64,000 nt of DNA from Paracentrotus lividus (Eukaryota > Echinodermata > Echinoidea > Camarodonta > Echinidae): assembly GCA_940671915.1 (NCBI GenBank), contig CALNVZ010002100.1:70773583-70837582 (forward strand), read 5' to 3'. This document shows positions 37,034-42,362 of this stretch, in pieces (positions within the stretch are counted from its first letter, which is position 1; every line of letters starts with the position of its first letter). The position numbers and the translations under genes were made by a program. The notes under the pieces were generated by a model that saw only the letters and a list, made by a program, of their open reading frames with translations, had not been told where the DNA came from and did no database searches.

Positions 37034-37411
37034 CGTATGTTTCAAGATTACTGTTAAAACATAATTTTAAGGAATTTTCAACGCAGGTATTCTACGCTCA
37101 TAATTTTGTTATGGCAAACTCCACACCCCCTAAAAAAAAATATAAAAAAAACACACACACACACACGCACAAGAAAAACAGTTAACATGTGTATGCAAAA
37201 CAGGAATATTGACAAACATGCATTATTCTATGATATGTCGGGCATTTCGAAAGACTATAAATCCGATATACGATTTATATGTTTTACTTTCTAACGATCG
37301 AAACATTAGAAGGATTTCTTACCACCATGTTGCAACGACTTCCGATGGAGTTAGAAGTAGAAGAAACAAGAAGATGAGACTAAAAGAAAAAGTCCGATTT
37401 GGCTTCTTCAT
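1819..37411 (-). CDS. wnt2: Wnt2 ligand gene, six-exon coding span
   Basis: This span covers the whole coding gene for a secreted, lipid-modified Wnt signalling glycoprotein that binds Frizzled/LRP receptors. Joining exons 37411-37323, 31946-31717, 11423-11140, 3923-3825, 2506-2336 and 2040-1819 gives about 365 residues, against 360 for human WNT2. Splice phases agree at every junction (2, 1, 0, 0, 1). Subfamily evidence is direct: [46 protein letters not shown] and [10 protein letters not shown] are closest to vertebrate Wnt2/Wnt2b rather than to Wnt1, 4, 5, 7 or 8 as I know those families. The serine in CHGVSGSC is the known Porcupine acylation site. Exon 3 has a second, damaged copy at 14920-14639, and exons 5 and 6 contain single-base indels. 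Introns account for over 97 percent of the span and are mostly repeats. Subfamily assignment is firm; function is by homology. Confidence 0.94.
2336..2506 (-). CDS. wnt2: Wnt2 coding exon 5, with a one-base deletion
   Basis: This exon has acceptor TGTATTGACAG before 2506 and donor GTAGGATTG after 2336. It starts VGEYLKR and then, after a one-base shift near 2484-2487 (an A-rich run), continues [15 protein letters not shown], a serine run, [20 protein letters not shown]. This matches the Wnt2 stretch from GDYLWRKY to LVYFENSPDYC. The exon is 171 nt, whereas the phases require 172, which fits exactly one lost base. I read the gap as a sequencing or assembly error because the protein on both sides is well conserved; a true inactivating mutation is the alternative. 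Confidence 0.88.
2849..3302. repeat. Foldback element with ACACTGTAAAAA end
   Basis: The left end ACACTGTAAAAA...GGTAACTCGC is answered at the right by GCGAGTTACC...TTTTTTAGAGTGT, an inverted pair. The interior is a run of short units of opposite sense, GAGTAAC and GTTACTC, including a direct doublet of AACTAATGCTTTACTCCAAC near 2892-2935. It lies in the intron between exons 5 and 4. No coding capacity. Confidence 0.75.
3825..3923 (-). CDS. wnt2: Wnt2 coding exon 4: acylation loop
   Basis: This 99-nt exon has phase 0 at both ends: acceptor TTCGTCTACAG, donor GTAACT. It encodes [20 protein letters not shown] followed by [13 protein letters not shown]. This is the thumb-loop region that enters the Frizzled cysteine-rich domain, and the serine in GVSGS is the conserved palmitoleoylation site. 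The upstream pyrimidine tract is good, but GTAACT is a slightly weak donor. The open frame continues past the donor for about 22 residues before a stop; I read this as intron because the Wnt homology resumes exactly in exon 5. Confidence 0.93.
4691..5522. mobile_element. Head-to-head dimer of a GGCGGGCTCACAC MITE
   Basis: Two copies of one element lie in opposite orientation, meeting at about 5082/5083, where TTAAGGCGGGCTCACACTAT begins the second copy. The outer ends are AAAGGCGGGCTCACAC and its complement GTGTGAGCCCGCCTTAA. The interiors match base for base over most of their length, including CGCAGTGACGTCACTGCG in both. TTAA at the termini is suggestive of a piggyBac-like target, but this is inference. 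No transposase. Confidence 0.85.
5525..5776. mobile_element. Short MITE with TGCGGCGGTCACAACT ends, copy 1
   Basis: Terminal inverted repeats TGCGGCGGTCACAACTCG and CGAGTTGTGACCGCCGCA bound about 252 bp. The second copy at 43176-43446 shares the interior (CATGTACAATGCACGCACAG). The plus-strand open frame across it is accidental. Confidence 0.85.
6204..6600 (-). pseudogene. Degraded Tc1 transposase C-terminus (left arm)
   Basis: Read on the minus strand this gives [11 protein letters not shown], then [15 protein letters not shown] and [14 protein letters not shown]. This is the C-terminal signature of Tc1-type DDE transposases (known form: LNPIEHLWRDLKR... LVNSMPRR). Upstream, a frame-broken [17 protein letters not shown] corresponds to the second catalytic Asp region (QHDNDPKHTA). 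Stops and shifts show it is inactive. Confidence 0.8.
6686..7625. repeat. Minisatellite A: 41-bp palindromic unit, about 19 copies
   Basis: The unit is roughly 41 bp, with core TACCATATGTATGGTA (7-bp arms, TG loop) followed by TTGCTGTATGGTTTTTTGGC. About 19 cores run from 6880 to 7625. The first 180 bases are a related CTGTGGTATTC variant. Because the period is not a multiple of three and the unit lacks stops, several long frames on both strands (up to about 300 residues) stay open; they are not genes. Confidence 0.92.
7628..7692. mobile_element. End of a GGGGAGACCGGGG-type element
   Basis: GTTACAATTATTGTCCCGGTCTCCCCTACC matches the right terminus of the complete element at 47208-48069. Only this terminus is seen here. 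Confidence 0.6.
7757..8580. repeat. Two direct copies of an interspersed repeat
   Basis: Segments 7757-7985 and 8357-8580 align: each has CCCAAAATTC, AATAGAATGA, CTAT/CCTACCTCACA, AACAAATAAAA, ACCTGAAGA and a TTTGTTTGT(G)AGCG block leading into a GCGCGAAGCGCGAGC-like motif. No coding content. The interval between them and on to about 9060 shows a C-run (8717-8730) and otherwise nothing recognisable. Confidence 0.6.
9250..10100. repeat. Minisatellite B: CCATAGGAAATCCTATGG palindromes
   Basis: Units of about 50-75 bp contain the perfect hairpin CCATAGGA-AA-TCCTATGG, then TATTTTGGCTGTATGGTA and TTTTGTGTGGTATTTGTGCC. Its right junction TGTAAGGG mirrors the left junction of minisatellite A (CCCTTACA), tying both arrays to the same parent element. 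A noisier copy is at 12790-13600. Confidence 0.9.
10200..10860 (+). pseudogene. Degraded Tc1 transposase C-terminus (right arm)
   Basis: Plus-strand fragments read [25 protein letters not shown] and [10 protein letters not shown], matching the catalytic NDPKHT...SPDLNPIE region. A stop codon (TAG) stands where the catalytic glutamate region should follow, and there are further frame breaks. It is the mirror partner of the copy at 6204-6600. A duplicate lies at 13700-14360. Confidence 0.8.
11140..11423 (-). CDS. wnt2: Wnt2 coding exon 3, intact copy
   Basis: This 284-nt exon follows acceptor TATGTTTCAG and ends before donor GTGAGAAAT, entering in phase 1 and leaving in phase 0. It encodes 94 full codons: [57 protein letters not shown] and [11 protein letters not shown]. 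It joins smoothly to exon 4 ([12 protein letters not shown]), as in vertebrate Wnt2 (AGRKAVKRFLKQECKC). It lies just beyond the right end of a Tc1-like element (11068). A second copy, disrupted by indels, lies about 3.5 kb away at 14639-14920. Confidence 0.95.
11602..12070. mobile_element. Foldback element with two opposed tRNA-like modules, copy 1
   Basis: It begins ACACTCTAAAAACTGAAGTG and ends with the complement (CACTTCAGTTTATAG, decayed). Inside, the minus strand of 11720-11780 and the plus strand of 11890-11959 each look like a tRNA: A-box-like TTGGTCTA near the start and B-box GGTTTGAATCC or GGTTCGAATCC near the end. The two point toward the element ends. The 70-nt plus module starts GTTGGT and ends ACCGAC, which can pair as an acceptor stem with one G-U. 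It is not a functional tRNA gene as far as I can fold it. Confidence 0.75.
12538..12562. other. Assembly gap, 25 N
   Basis: This is a run of exactly 25 N; the same length recurs at 42746-42770, so it is a placeholder rather than a measured size. The plus-strand open frame crossing it is meaningless. Confidence 0.97.
14639..14920 (-). pseudogene. wnt2: Second copy of Wnt2 exon 3, frameshifted
   Basis: This is the same exon as 11140-11423 with acceptor (TTTTCAG) and donor (GTGAGAAAT) intact, but 282 nt long with several indels. Against the good copy it has a lost T in the Asn-Asn-Lys codons, a lost G near 14728, an extra G near 14754, two bases lost near 14813 and an extra T near 14845. No single frame reads through. 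The surrounding introns are duplicated with the same indel style, so this is more likely an uncorrected read or uncollapsed haplotype than a mutually exclusive exon. Confidence 0.85.
15097..15558. mobile_element. Foldback with opposed tRNA-like modules, copy 2 (in duplication)
   Basis: This is the duplicate of 11602-12070 within the indel-rich segment, with the same ends and both tRNA-like modules, B box GGTTCGAATCC intact on the plus strand. Confidence 0.75.
15800..16860. repeat. Interspersed repeat of about 1 kb, copy 1
   Basis: From GGTGGAGGCGTTACATTTTG onward this aligns with 48850-49850 through TTCAGCTT, GGGAATTCCCATTTT, GCAATAATTGT, AATATATATATACTTTTATA and CATTTCTACAA. It has no terminal repeats I can define and no protein. 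A partial third copy is the 12310-12537 end of the first duplicated segment. Confidence 0.7.
16829..20200. repeat. Large inverted repeat, about 0.7-kb arms
   Basis: The left arm (16855-17575) and right arm (about 19485-20180) are reverse complements: GCTAGGGCGGACTACTCTTC, GCAGGAGGGTCCCTACAGGT and CCGCCCCTT are mirrored on the right. The spacer holds a second, looser inverted pair (17960-18190 against 19205-19335) that includes CTGTGATCAAACAGATTTTG and its complement. Nothing in it looks like a gene. The outer left edge, ACCCAGGGAGCAA, is also the junction of the 31-bp satellite at 24.47 kb. Confidence 0.75.
18341..18530. mobile_element. Small element with AGTGGCGGATCC ends and a G-run
   Basis: AGTGGCGGATCCAGGA at left faces CATGGATCCGCGACTG at right, giving about 190 bp that includes a run of 13 G. 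A related right end, CATGGATCCGCCACTGTG, occurs at 36218-36236. A run of C follows at 18533-18546. Confidence 0.55.
20200..20960 (+). repeat. 31-bp CCAATTGG satellite, array 1 (degraded)
   Basis: Units of the form TTGGTCTACTAGGCGATTGG and TCCACATCCAATTGG repeat with many indels. The array starts right beside the right arm of the large inverted repeat, with the junction TTGCTCCCGGTTTGTAACCC. Open frames over it are periodic artefacts. Confidence 0.85.
20961..22700. other. Intronic repeats and low complexity, no gene seen
   Basis: Apart from the G-run cluster this has a CT-rich stretch (21690-21780), isolated GCGCGAGC motifs (21475, 21615) and another G-run near 22425. I found no coding homology on either strand. 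Confidence 0.5.
21040..21395. repeat. Cluster of four long G-runs
   Basis: Runs of about 10-15 G occur near 21055, 21200, 21314 and 21380 within 350 bases, spaced by unrelated sequence. They could form G-quadruplexes. Poly(G) tracts recur through the window beside an interspersed repeat. Confidence 0.7.
22706..22965 (-). mobile_element. Retroelement 3' end with (TTCAG)n tail
   Basis: Four to five TTCAG units lead into TTTATTTACAATTCCAATCA, the reverse complement of a non-LTR element 3' end whose pentanucleotide tail lies at the left. The body fades by about 22965 without a recognisable reverse transcriptase. Confidence 0.5.
23010..23485. repeat. Four tandem hairpins, GTACCGAGATGATGTCGT units
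   Basis: Four units of about 90-130 bp each contain TACCGAGATGATGTCGT, a short AT loop and ACGACAGCATCTCGGCAC, so every unit folds into a stem of about 16 bp. CGCAATGGTAATAGTG precedes each. T-rich insertions separate units 1-2 and 2-3. Confidence 0.85.
23575..24465 (-). repeat. 31-bp CCAATTGG satellite, array 2
   Basis: The unit on this strand is GGTGAGTGGACCAATTGGAT then GTAGACCAACT, 31 bp, about 29 copies. The right boundary reads ACCAATAGGTTGTAGACCAA then TAGGTGTTTTACCC and TTGCTCCCTGGGT. As 31 is not a multiple of three, all three minus-strand frames stay open for up to 277 residues ([20 protein letters not shown] type). I do not regard these as proteins. Confidence 0.93.
24490..25060. 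other. Intron, no feature recognised
   Basis: AT-rich sequence with no coding signal or repeat boundary that I can support. Confidence 0.4.
25065..25290. repeat. Interspersed repeat bounded by C-run and G-run
   Basis: A run of about 13 C (25066) and a run of about 12 G (25240) bound sequence containing GGGGGCTGAACAGGCTAAAA and GTGGCCATTTTTGTAC. The same words occur at 19345-19425 (GGGGGCTGAACAGGCTAAAA, ATGGCCATTTTCGCC), at 18040-18130 in reverse, and at 45000-45160. It is one repeat family. Confidence 0.65.
25676..25730. repeat. Hairpin with poly(G)/poly(C) stem
   Basis: AATATTGGGGGGGG...GCTC is mirrored by GAGCCCCCCCCAATATT around a loop of about 12 bases (AGATATCGTC). The stem is about 18 bp and GC-homopolymeric. 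Confidence 0.8.
25731..26380. other. Degenerate repeats with C-runs, no gene seen
   Basis: Contains GAGCCCCCCC fragments (26015, 26050), GCTCGCGCTGCGCGCTCGCA (25931) and T-runs. These look like decayed members of the adjoining tandem array and the C-run family. Confidence 0.45.
26385..27545. repeat. Tandem array, about 114-bp unit, GCTCGCGCTTCGCGCTCGC
   Basis: Ten to eleven units each carry AGCTCGCGCTTCGCGCTCGC, ATTGTTTAATGAGATAAATA, a GCGAAAAAACGCTT or AGCGCTTAGAATGC block, and CTTTTCAGGTTGATATATCA. Unit starts are near 26417, 26530, 26646, 26756, 26846, 26958, 27065, 27180, 27291, 27398 and 27450; the last ones are shortened. The two variant blocks tend to alternate, hinting at a two-unit higher order. 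Small open frames over it are periodic. Confidence 0.9.
27695..27790. repeat. Paired poly(G) and poly(C) tracts
   Basis: A run of about 16 G at 27703 and a run of about 16 C at 27769 are separated by about 50 bases including an A-run, so the tracts can pair. It resembles the hairpin at 25676. Confidence 0.75.
27791..31700. other. Wnt2 intron 2, AT-rich, no gene recognised
   Basis: Nearly 4 kb without repeat termini, satellites or coding homology, the longest repeat-poor stretch in the window. A plus-strand acceptor-like TTATTCTCTTTCAG at 28491-28505 is followed after 12 codons by a stop and has no partner. Being repeat-poor next to a conserved exon, it is a reasonable place to look for regulatory elements, but I see none directly. 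Confidence 0.45.
31717..31946 (-). CDS. wnt2: Wnt2 coding exon 2
   Basis: This exon has 230 nt: acceptor TTCTATTACAG before 31946, donor GTAAGT from 31716 downward, entry phase 2 and exit phase 1. It encodes [16 protein letters not shown]..., then [30 protein letters not shown], and [13 protein letters not shown]. The [15 protein letters not shown] stretch is nearly identical to vertebrate Wnt2b. NRWNCST carries the usual early Wnt cysteine and a potential N-glycosylation sequon (NCS). There are no indels, and the open frame runs through the whole exon. Confidence 0.94.
31970..32065 (-). mobile_element. SINE/LINE-like 3' tail with (ATT)n
   Basis: On the minus strand, GCCTTAATGAGGCA-type sequence runs into GAAAAGATGCGCTTTACAAA then TTAAGAATTATTATT. 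A GCGCTTTACAAAT word followed by ATT repeats is a common 3' end of deuterostome SINEs and LINEs. It is adjacent to the acceptor of Wnt2 exon 2. Confidence 0.5.
32311..32352. repeat. Poly(T) tract of about 42 bases
   Basis: Homopolymer T after a CT-rich stretch. It may be the tail of an antisense retroposed sequence, but I recognise no body. Confidence 0.9.
32353..36254. other. Wnt2 intron 1, no gene recognised
   Basis: AT-rich intron with simple repeats: C-run and (CT)n at 33448-33508, AG-rich 34313-34330, poly(T) at 35256-35279. A donor-like CAATG|GTGAGTAAC on the minus strand near 33810 has an in-frame stop just upstream and is not used in the model. Confidence 0.45.
35006..35062 (+). repeat. 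tRNA-like (SINE head) fragment
   Basis: GTGTCGTAGTGTAATGGTTC resembles an A box with D arm, and AAAGTTCGAATCTT resembles a B box. The interval is too short for a normal anticodon arm, so it is a tRNA-derived repeat fragment at best. Confidence 0.3.
36255..36570. mobile_element. Foldback MITE, ACACTGTAAAAAAATA ends
   Basis: The left arm ACACTGTAAAAAAATA...TACAGCAAA...GCAGAGTCGCCATA is mirrored at the right by TATGGCGACTCTGC...TTTGCTGTA...ATTTTTTACAGTGT. Arms are about 100 bases with an AT-rich centre; total 316 bp, no coding content. Confidence 0.85.
36978..37031. repeat. Poly(A) tract of about 54 bases
   Basis: A pure A run in Wnt2 intron 1, followed at 37131 by A-rich and (CA)n sequence. 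It is likely length-uncertain in the assembly. Confidence 0.9.
37323..37411 (-). CDS. wnt2: Wnt2 coding exon 1: signal peptide
   Basis: This exon encodes 29 residues plus two bases of the next codon. It starts at ATG 37411-37409, and the protein opens [10 protein letters not shown] followed by a leucine-rich hydrophobic core, then TPSEVVATW, a clear secretory signal. The exon ends in TG before the donor GTAAGAA (37322 downward). Exon 2 begins with G, restoring TGG, so the junction reads Trp-Trp-Phe-Ile. Human WNT2 has Trp-Trp-Tyr-Met at the same place, after a similar LLL..LTPEV stretch. The start is chosen because it is the only ATG giving a signal peptide in frame with the donor. It was too short to stand out as an open frame by itself. 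Confidence 0.88.
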
Positions 37412-37590
37412 GTTGAGATGATATATATAAAATCCAAATATTAGATGTGAGTCAAATAGAAATCTCTATCCACTTGACAGCGACGATGAGCCGGAGTTTC
37501 AAGGGGAACAGTCGATACCTCTTCGCTTGTTTGATGCTGATGACGAGAACTTGCGAAGATGAATTGCTCACCAAGCTGAGTGTAGATAGC

Positions 37591-37597
37591 CTTTATA
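37591..37597 (-). promoter_or_regulatory. Candidate TATA box upstream of Wnt2
   Basis: Read on the minus strand, TATAAAG lies about 180 bases upstream of the Wnt2 ATG, and an initiator-like TCAGCTT follows about 20 bases later (around 37577). The spacing is shorter than the usual 28-31 bases, so this is only a candidate. A spliced 5' UTR with a start further upstream is equally possible. Confidence 0.25.
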
Positions 37598-37899
37598 TTA
37601 ATCCATAAAGAAGTTAATAAAGGAATTTTCACGACTATCCAAAATACATGTTATTCCTCATTCTAAAATAAAGAATGGTCGAACATCCCGATTTATTTAC
37701 GCGTTCCTATTCTGAAACAGAAACTTGTTACTTATTTCTGTCATGTCAGAGAAATAATAAATCCACTGTCCAGTGCATGTTGTTGCAAAATATTGATATT
37801 TTTTCAACACCATAAACATATCAACTCATTATTTCCTTAATTGAATAATTACCGGATGTTCCCAGTAATATTATTCATAGCGGGGAACGTTAACTTAGA

Positions 37900-38345
37900 A
37901 ACTGAGAGAGCCTGAGAAGAGCAGCTCCTTGTTGGGTCGCTTAAGAATCTTTGACACGAGACAAATCGAGCAAACTTTATCGTCTCAAGAGTTCTCAATA
38001 GCAATAGCATAACTTCAAAACTCCGTTCCGTCCTACCCCTACTTTTCATCACTCTCTTGTCCGTCTTCTTTTTGTCACCATCTCTATTTTTCTTTTCCGT
38101 ATTAGCTTCTAAATCCTGTTTTGTGATTTGTCGCCTGCTGAGATCAAAGCGGTGCGCCTGCTCACAGCGTTCCATAGTCGTGCCTCAATTCTATGCTACG
38201 GTGTGCAGCGGAGCTGACAGACCGATCCGCAGTCTTTTTACAGTCGCGCGAACAAAAGATAGGCTACATAGCACAAGCAAAGAAGCTATCCGCAGCGGGA
38301 CCGACAAAATGGACAGAAAGGCGAAACACGGTCCTTTCGATCTTT
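37900..38345. promoter_or_regulatory. CpG-richer tract upstream of Wnt2
   Basis: This block is visibly richer in CG dinucleotides (GCGGTGCGCC, GTCGCGCG, ATCCGCAGCGGG) than the AT-rich introns around it. It lies 0.5-0.9 kb upstream of the first Wnt2 exon and no repeat family was recognised in it. It could be promoter or upstream exon material. Open frames cross it on both strands (minus 38175-37849, plus 38057-38648), but I recognise no protein in them. Confidence 0.25.
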
Positions 38346-38954
38346 TCTCCCCCAATTTTTTTTTTTTTTTTTTCAAAAGAATTAAACTCCTTCCTCCCGT
38401 TTCAAATAGCCGCCGCACCTTTTACCAACTATAAAGCGACCGGGAACCTTTTATTCCAGTTCCCTCTAATCTGTGTTCCATTGATTTCTAAACAAATTAT
38501 AGGCTTTATCTCCCTAATTTCCGTCTCTAAAGGGGAGAGAAAGCAAGAAGAGATTATTCACTTATTTGTGGAAATTGTTTTGTGGTTGAAACGGTGGAAT
38601 CTGAGTCATGCAATCGTTATTTCATATCAATTGCTAGCATTCCAGTAAAAATAATATTTCAGTGATGTATTTTCTCTTCATAAAGATCCCCAAGCTCTAT
38701 TTTCTTTGAAAATGAAATGTTTTTGAAAGGGTTTGAAGATAAATCGACGTTTTGTAAAGCATGATGAATGTTGTTATTTGTTATCGCGGTTATCCTGGTT
38801 ATGAAAAAAAAAATCATGAAAAATTACCGTTAAAGCAAGTAAATAAAGTATAAAAATATGTGTCTCATATTAAGGGAAGGTCTGGACCCAAAATAAGTTG
38901 CTTTTATAACAAGCAGAAAAAATAGAAAACAGAATTTAAAAAAATTGAAGGAAA

Positions 38955-40230
38955 TCGGGCTAATAATAAGAAAGTTGTGAATATCTTTACGATGCACAAA
39001 AATTGATCGCTATACTAAATTGGCAACACCTGTGATGTCATAGGGCACAACTTGCCATGCATTTTCTATATTGTTTTATGATAATTTTCACTTTATTGTT
39101 AAGAAACTGTTGACTTGATTTGATTTGATTTTATTCGTCGAATGTACATATATGAGATAATAGAAGAAACACCAACAAGGATAGCTTATGAAAGCCGAAA
39201 AGGCTTATTTACAATGGGGTCCTTTCTAGTGAAACATATAACATAATATGATAACAAAAATATAACTAAATGAATAACGTACGTTAACAACAAATAATAA
39301 TATAAAACATGAACAAATAGACCACAAAAATTTTGCTAAATCTATAGCAAACCATTAATAACTGCGATATTAATATATATTCAAGCAAATTATACTTTAA
39401 CATAATATTGTTCTCTAATAAAACAATGATTGATTGTGATTAAGCTGTTATCTGCATTTCGTGCTAATGATGCTTTTAAGTAGTTTCCTGTTTTAGGTGT
39501 TGCTTTAATGCACTCTTAAAAGTATAAAAATTCTTAATAGCTTTAATATGATTTGGAGAATTCCAGCATTAGATACCATTGAAATAAAAAGTGTTTCCTA
39601 TATATCCTTCACGTTTTGGTAAAACAAAATTAAAAAGACTATTCCTAGTTACGTGTTCATGGATATTTGAGACACGAGTGAAATTATTAGTTATATAATG
39701 ATCTAAAGTATCTGAGTGGAATATTTTATGCACATGGTGCAACACAAGTTGTTTAGACCTTTGATCTACATAGAGTAAACCTGCTTCTCCAAGTTCATTT
39801 CTACTGACATGTGTTTTCCTCATAACTTTGGTCAAGATATATTGATGGCAATATGCTATTGAATCTATACATATATTGTAAATCATCACCCCATCTAGAA
39901 ATACAAAAAACAAAGATTTTAAGTAGGTTTTCAGTATAGAAAAAAGATATTCATTAATGTTGAATTTCGTGAAAAATAGCACTTTTCTTTTGAAATGTCA
40001 TTACAATTCTCATTGTATGAAAGTACATGGATGCAATAACATATTGCTATCAATATATCTGAGGAAAACAGTTTCTTCCCAAATAAAGTGAAACTTTTAT
40101 TGTAAAACAATTTAGAAAATGCATGGCAAGTTGTGGCCCTATGACATCACAGGTGTGCCAATTTCGTATAGCGATAATTTTTTTTTGTGCGTCATAAAGA
40201 TATTCATATCTTTCTTATTATTATCTAGTA
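38955..40230. mobile_element. Foldback element interrupted by a LINE
   Basis: Left arm 38955-39110 and right arm about 40078-40230 are reverse complements: ACCTGTGATGTCATAGGGCA and CTTGCCATGCATTTTCTA appear mirrored as GCCCTATGACATCACAGGTG and AGAAAATGCATGGCAAG. The material between them (39114-40075) is a retrotransposon inserted in the loop. Confidence 0.8.
39114..40075 (-). mobile_element. 5'-truncated non-LTR retrotransposon, (AAATC)n tail
   Basis: On the minus strand, an open frame 39982-39569 ends a reverse-transcriptase-type C-terminus: GLLYVDQRSKQLVLHHVHKI, LPKREGYIGNTFYFNGI, then in a shifted frame WNSPNHIKAIKNF and TFKSALKQHL. The WN.LP..I....F..FK..LK pattern is the usual end of CR1/Jockey-type ORF2. 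The 3' end reads GCTTTCATAAGC...ATTCGACG then ATAAAATCAAATCAAATCAA. The catalytic domain is missing. A second 3' end lies at 45541-45660. Confidence 0.8.
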
Positions 40231-40619
40231 TGTGGCATTTGACCAGAATGATAGAATCTGCAGTCTCCTTCATTATGCAAAGAGTTGGTTTAGTCAGAAA
40301 AAAATAAACAAATAAGCAAAAAAAAAAAAAAACAAAAAACAAACAGCAGGGATCGGACCCCGGAGAAATTTTTATCCTCTTCATCCCCCAACCCCACACA
40401 ACTTCTCCAATTTCAAAATCGCTCCACGGCCTCAGAACAGCAGGCCTATTATTTCAAAATAATCTAGCACCAGCATAATAGAAAATGAATATCACTAAAG
40501 TCGACATGATAATGAAAATGTATTAACCCATCATTCAAATGATTCTCGTCAAGTTTGTATGAAAGAGTGAGATGGTGAGTGGGAATGAAGGGATTGATGC
40601 ATGATTTTGATTTAACCCT

Positions 40620-42012
40620 ACACTGTTAAAAAAAACAGAAGCTTTTACAGAAAAAATACAGAATCATTATGTATATTTATGAGAGAATCATTACAGGTAT
40701 TTATTTTTTATACACACAATTGATAGCTCAAAGGTCCTAACTAATTCTCTCATCCTACCCTACTTTGATTACTGTAGTAACGCTTGGAGCATGTGTGCTC
40801 AGTATCTTAAGGATGGCTTAATAAGGCAGCATAAGAAAATGGCCCGTTTAATCTTACAGGTAAATTATTCTACGCCTATTTAGCAAGTCTTCCACCGATT
40901 GAAATGGAACTCAATCGATGAAAGGTGGGAATTTCACAAATGTAAAAACTGTGTTTAACATACTAAAATGGGGAAGCACCTGTCTATCTATCTGAATTGG
41001 TGGTACGTCCAAGTAATGTACATTCCTACAGAACGAGAAATTCTGTGCAAAATGTGTAGTAGTACCTCTTGTACGCACGCAGTCCGGAAAAAAAATCTTT
41101 CTCTCATAGTGCTGCCATTCTCTGGAATCAGCTGGATACTGGTACCCGTTTGTACTGTTTTCAAAGCACTCCTTTGTAACATCTTACTGGAGAAACAGAA
41201 TTCTTTGTAGAATGAAACAAACAGCAAACCCGACCCAGCTGATTCCAGAGAGAATGGAAGCAAGCAAAAACCAAAATAATAACTCATGCATAATGTTAAA
41301 AAGAAATATATATGTACATTATGTGTACAATATATGTGTTGTACTCTTTATCTGTTTTATACACATGATATGTAATATATATAAGTCTTGCAGGCCTATT
41401 GTCATTATAAATATTGTTGTTTTTTCTTTGTTCAGATGTTCATTTGTAATAATTTTCTGTAATTTCATATATGTTTATATCTTCTTTTGCAGGGCCCCAA
41501 GTATAACAGTATTTCATTTACTGAAGGGGTTACCCTGGGTAAATAAAACGAAAAAAAAAAATAAAAAAATAAATAAAATATAACGGGAAATTTTCTGCCA
41601 TTTAACAGAACAGGTCTGTTTAAAAAAAAAAAAAAAGGGAAAAAGTGTTTTATTACAGGAAATTTGTAAATTTTCATACCCATATACCAATTTCTGTAAT
41701 TTTACTGTAAAAGTGTGATACAATTGTGCAGTAAGATTACAGGTGTTCTGGAAGCTCTGCTGCAAGGACTTTTTCTGTTACTTTTTAAGGAAAAAAAAAT
41801 ATAATAATAATTTTTCTGCAATTTAACAGAACAGGTCTTTTTTTTTTTTTTTTTTTTTTTTAAAGAAAAAGGTCTTTTATTACAGGAAATTCGTAAAATT
41901 CATACCCCATTATACCAATCTTTCTGTAATTTTACTGCCAATTTTACTGCAAGTGTTCTGGAAGCCCTGCTGCAAGAATTTGTTGTTTTTAAGGAGAAAT
42001 TTCTAACAGTGT
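40620..42012. mobile_element. Foldback element with ACACTGTTA ends, LINE inside
   Basis: ACACTGTTAAAAAAAACAGA at left and TTCTAACAGTGT at right bound the element. The right half holds two tandem copies (41583-41790 and 41805-42000) of a block with TTTAACAGAACAGGTCT, TTACAGGAAATT and GTGTTCTGGAAG. The centre is occupied by the retrotransposon end at 40735-41560. Confidence 0.65.
40735..41560 (+). mobile_element. CR1/L2-type LINE 3' fragment
   Basis: Plus-strand codons from 40738 read LTNSLILPYFDYCSNAW, then KDGLIRQHKKMARLILQ, a classic non-LTR reverse transcriptase C-terminus (SLILPYFDYCS.VW...L..LQ..AAR.I). Later pieces in other frames give WNSIDERWEFHKCK and LWNQLDTGTR-like sequence. It ends GGGGTTACCCTGGGTAAATA and an A-rich tail. 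It is truncated and broken by frameshifts. Confidence 0.85.
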
Positions 42013-42344
42013 ACCTGTCATTACACCTAATGTGTGAAGGGAGATAAATAAAAAGGTTTGCATTTGCATATGGACAAATATTGATCTCGGTGGAAGTCTA
42101 AGCGCATGATTTTGTAGTTAAACATTGAGATATGTGATGCAGATCTGTAATAACATTAAGGTATGAACATGTCTAGCATGAAGATACAGGTGTGTTTACT
42201 AGGAAAGTACGCTGAAGGAGGTTCCCCTTTATTTTAATAACATATCTCAACCAAATAGGACGGGTCTAACCTGATACCACTAACACGTAACCTTCAATCT
42301 TTGGATTAGGGCTGGTTTAGGTGTGGCGGCAGAGGAGACTCGGA

Positions 42345-42362
42345 GGTGTCAGTTCGAACACC
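42345..42362 (+). repeat. Isolated tRNA T-arm-like motif
   Basis: GGTGT-CAGTTCGA-ACACC is a perfect five-pair T arm with a B-box loop. Upstream GTGTGGCGGCAGAGGAGACTCGG is only loosely tRNA-like, so this is probably a SINE head or chance. Confidence 0.3.

Noticed and set aside
37849-38175. 108-residue minus-strand open frame upstream of Wnt2
   Set aside because: Lysine/arginine-rich text without homology, overlapped by long frames on the other strand; no exon borders.
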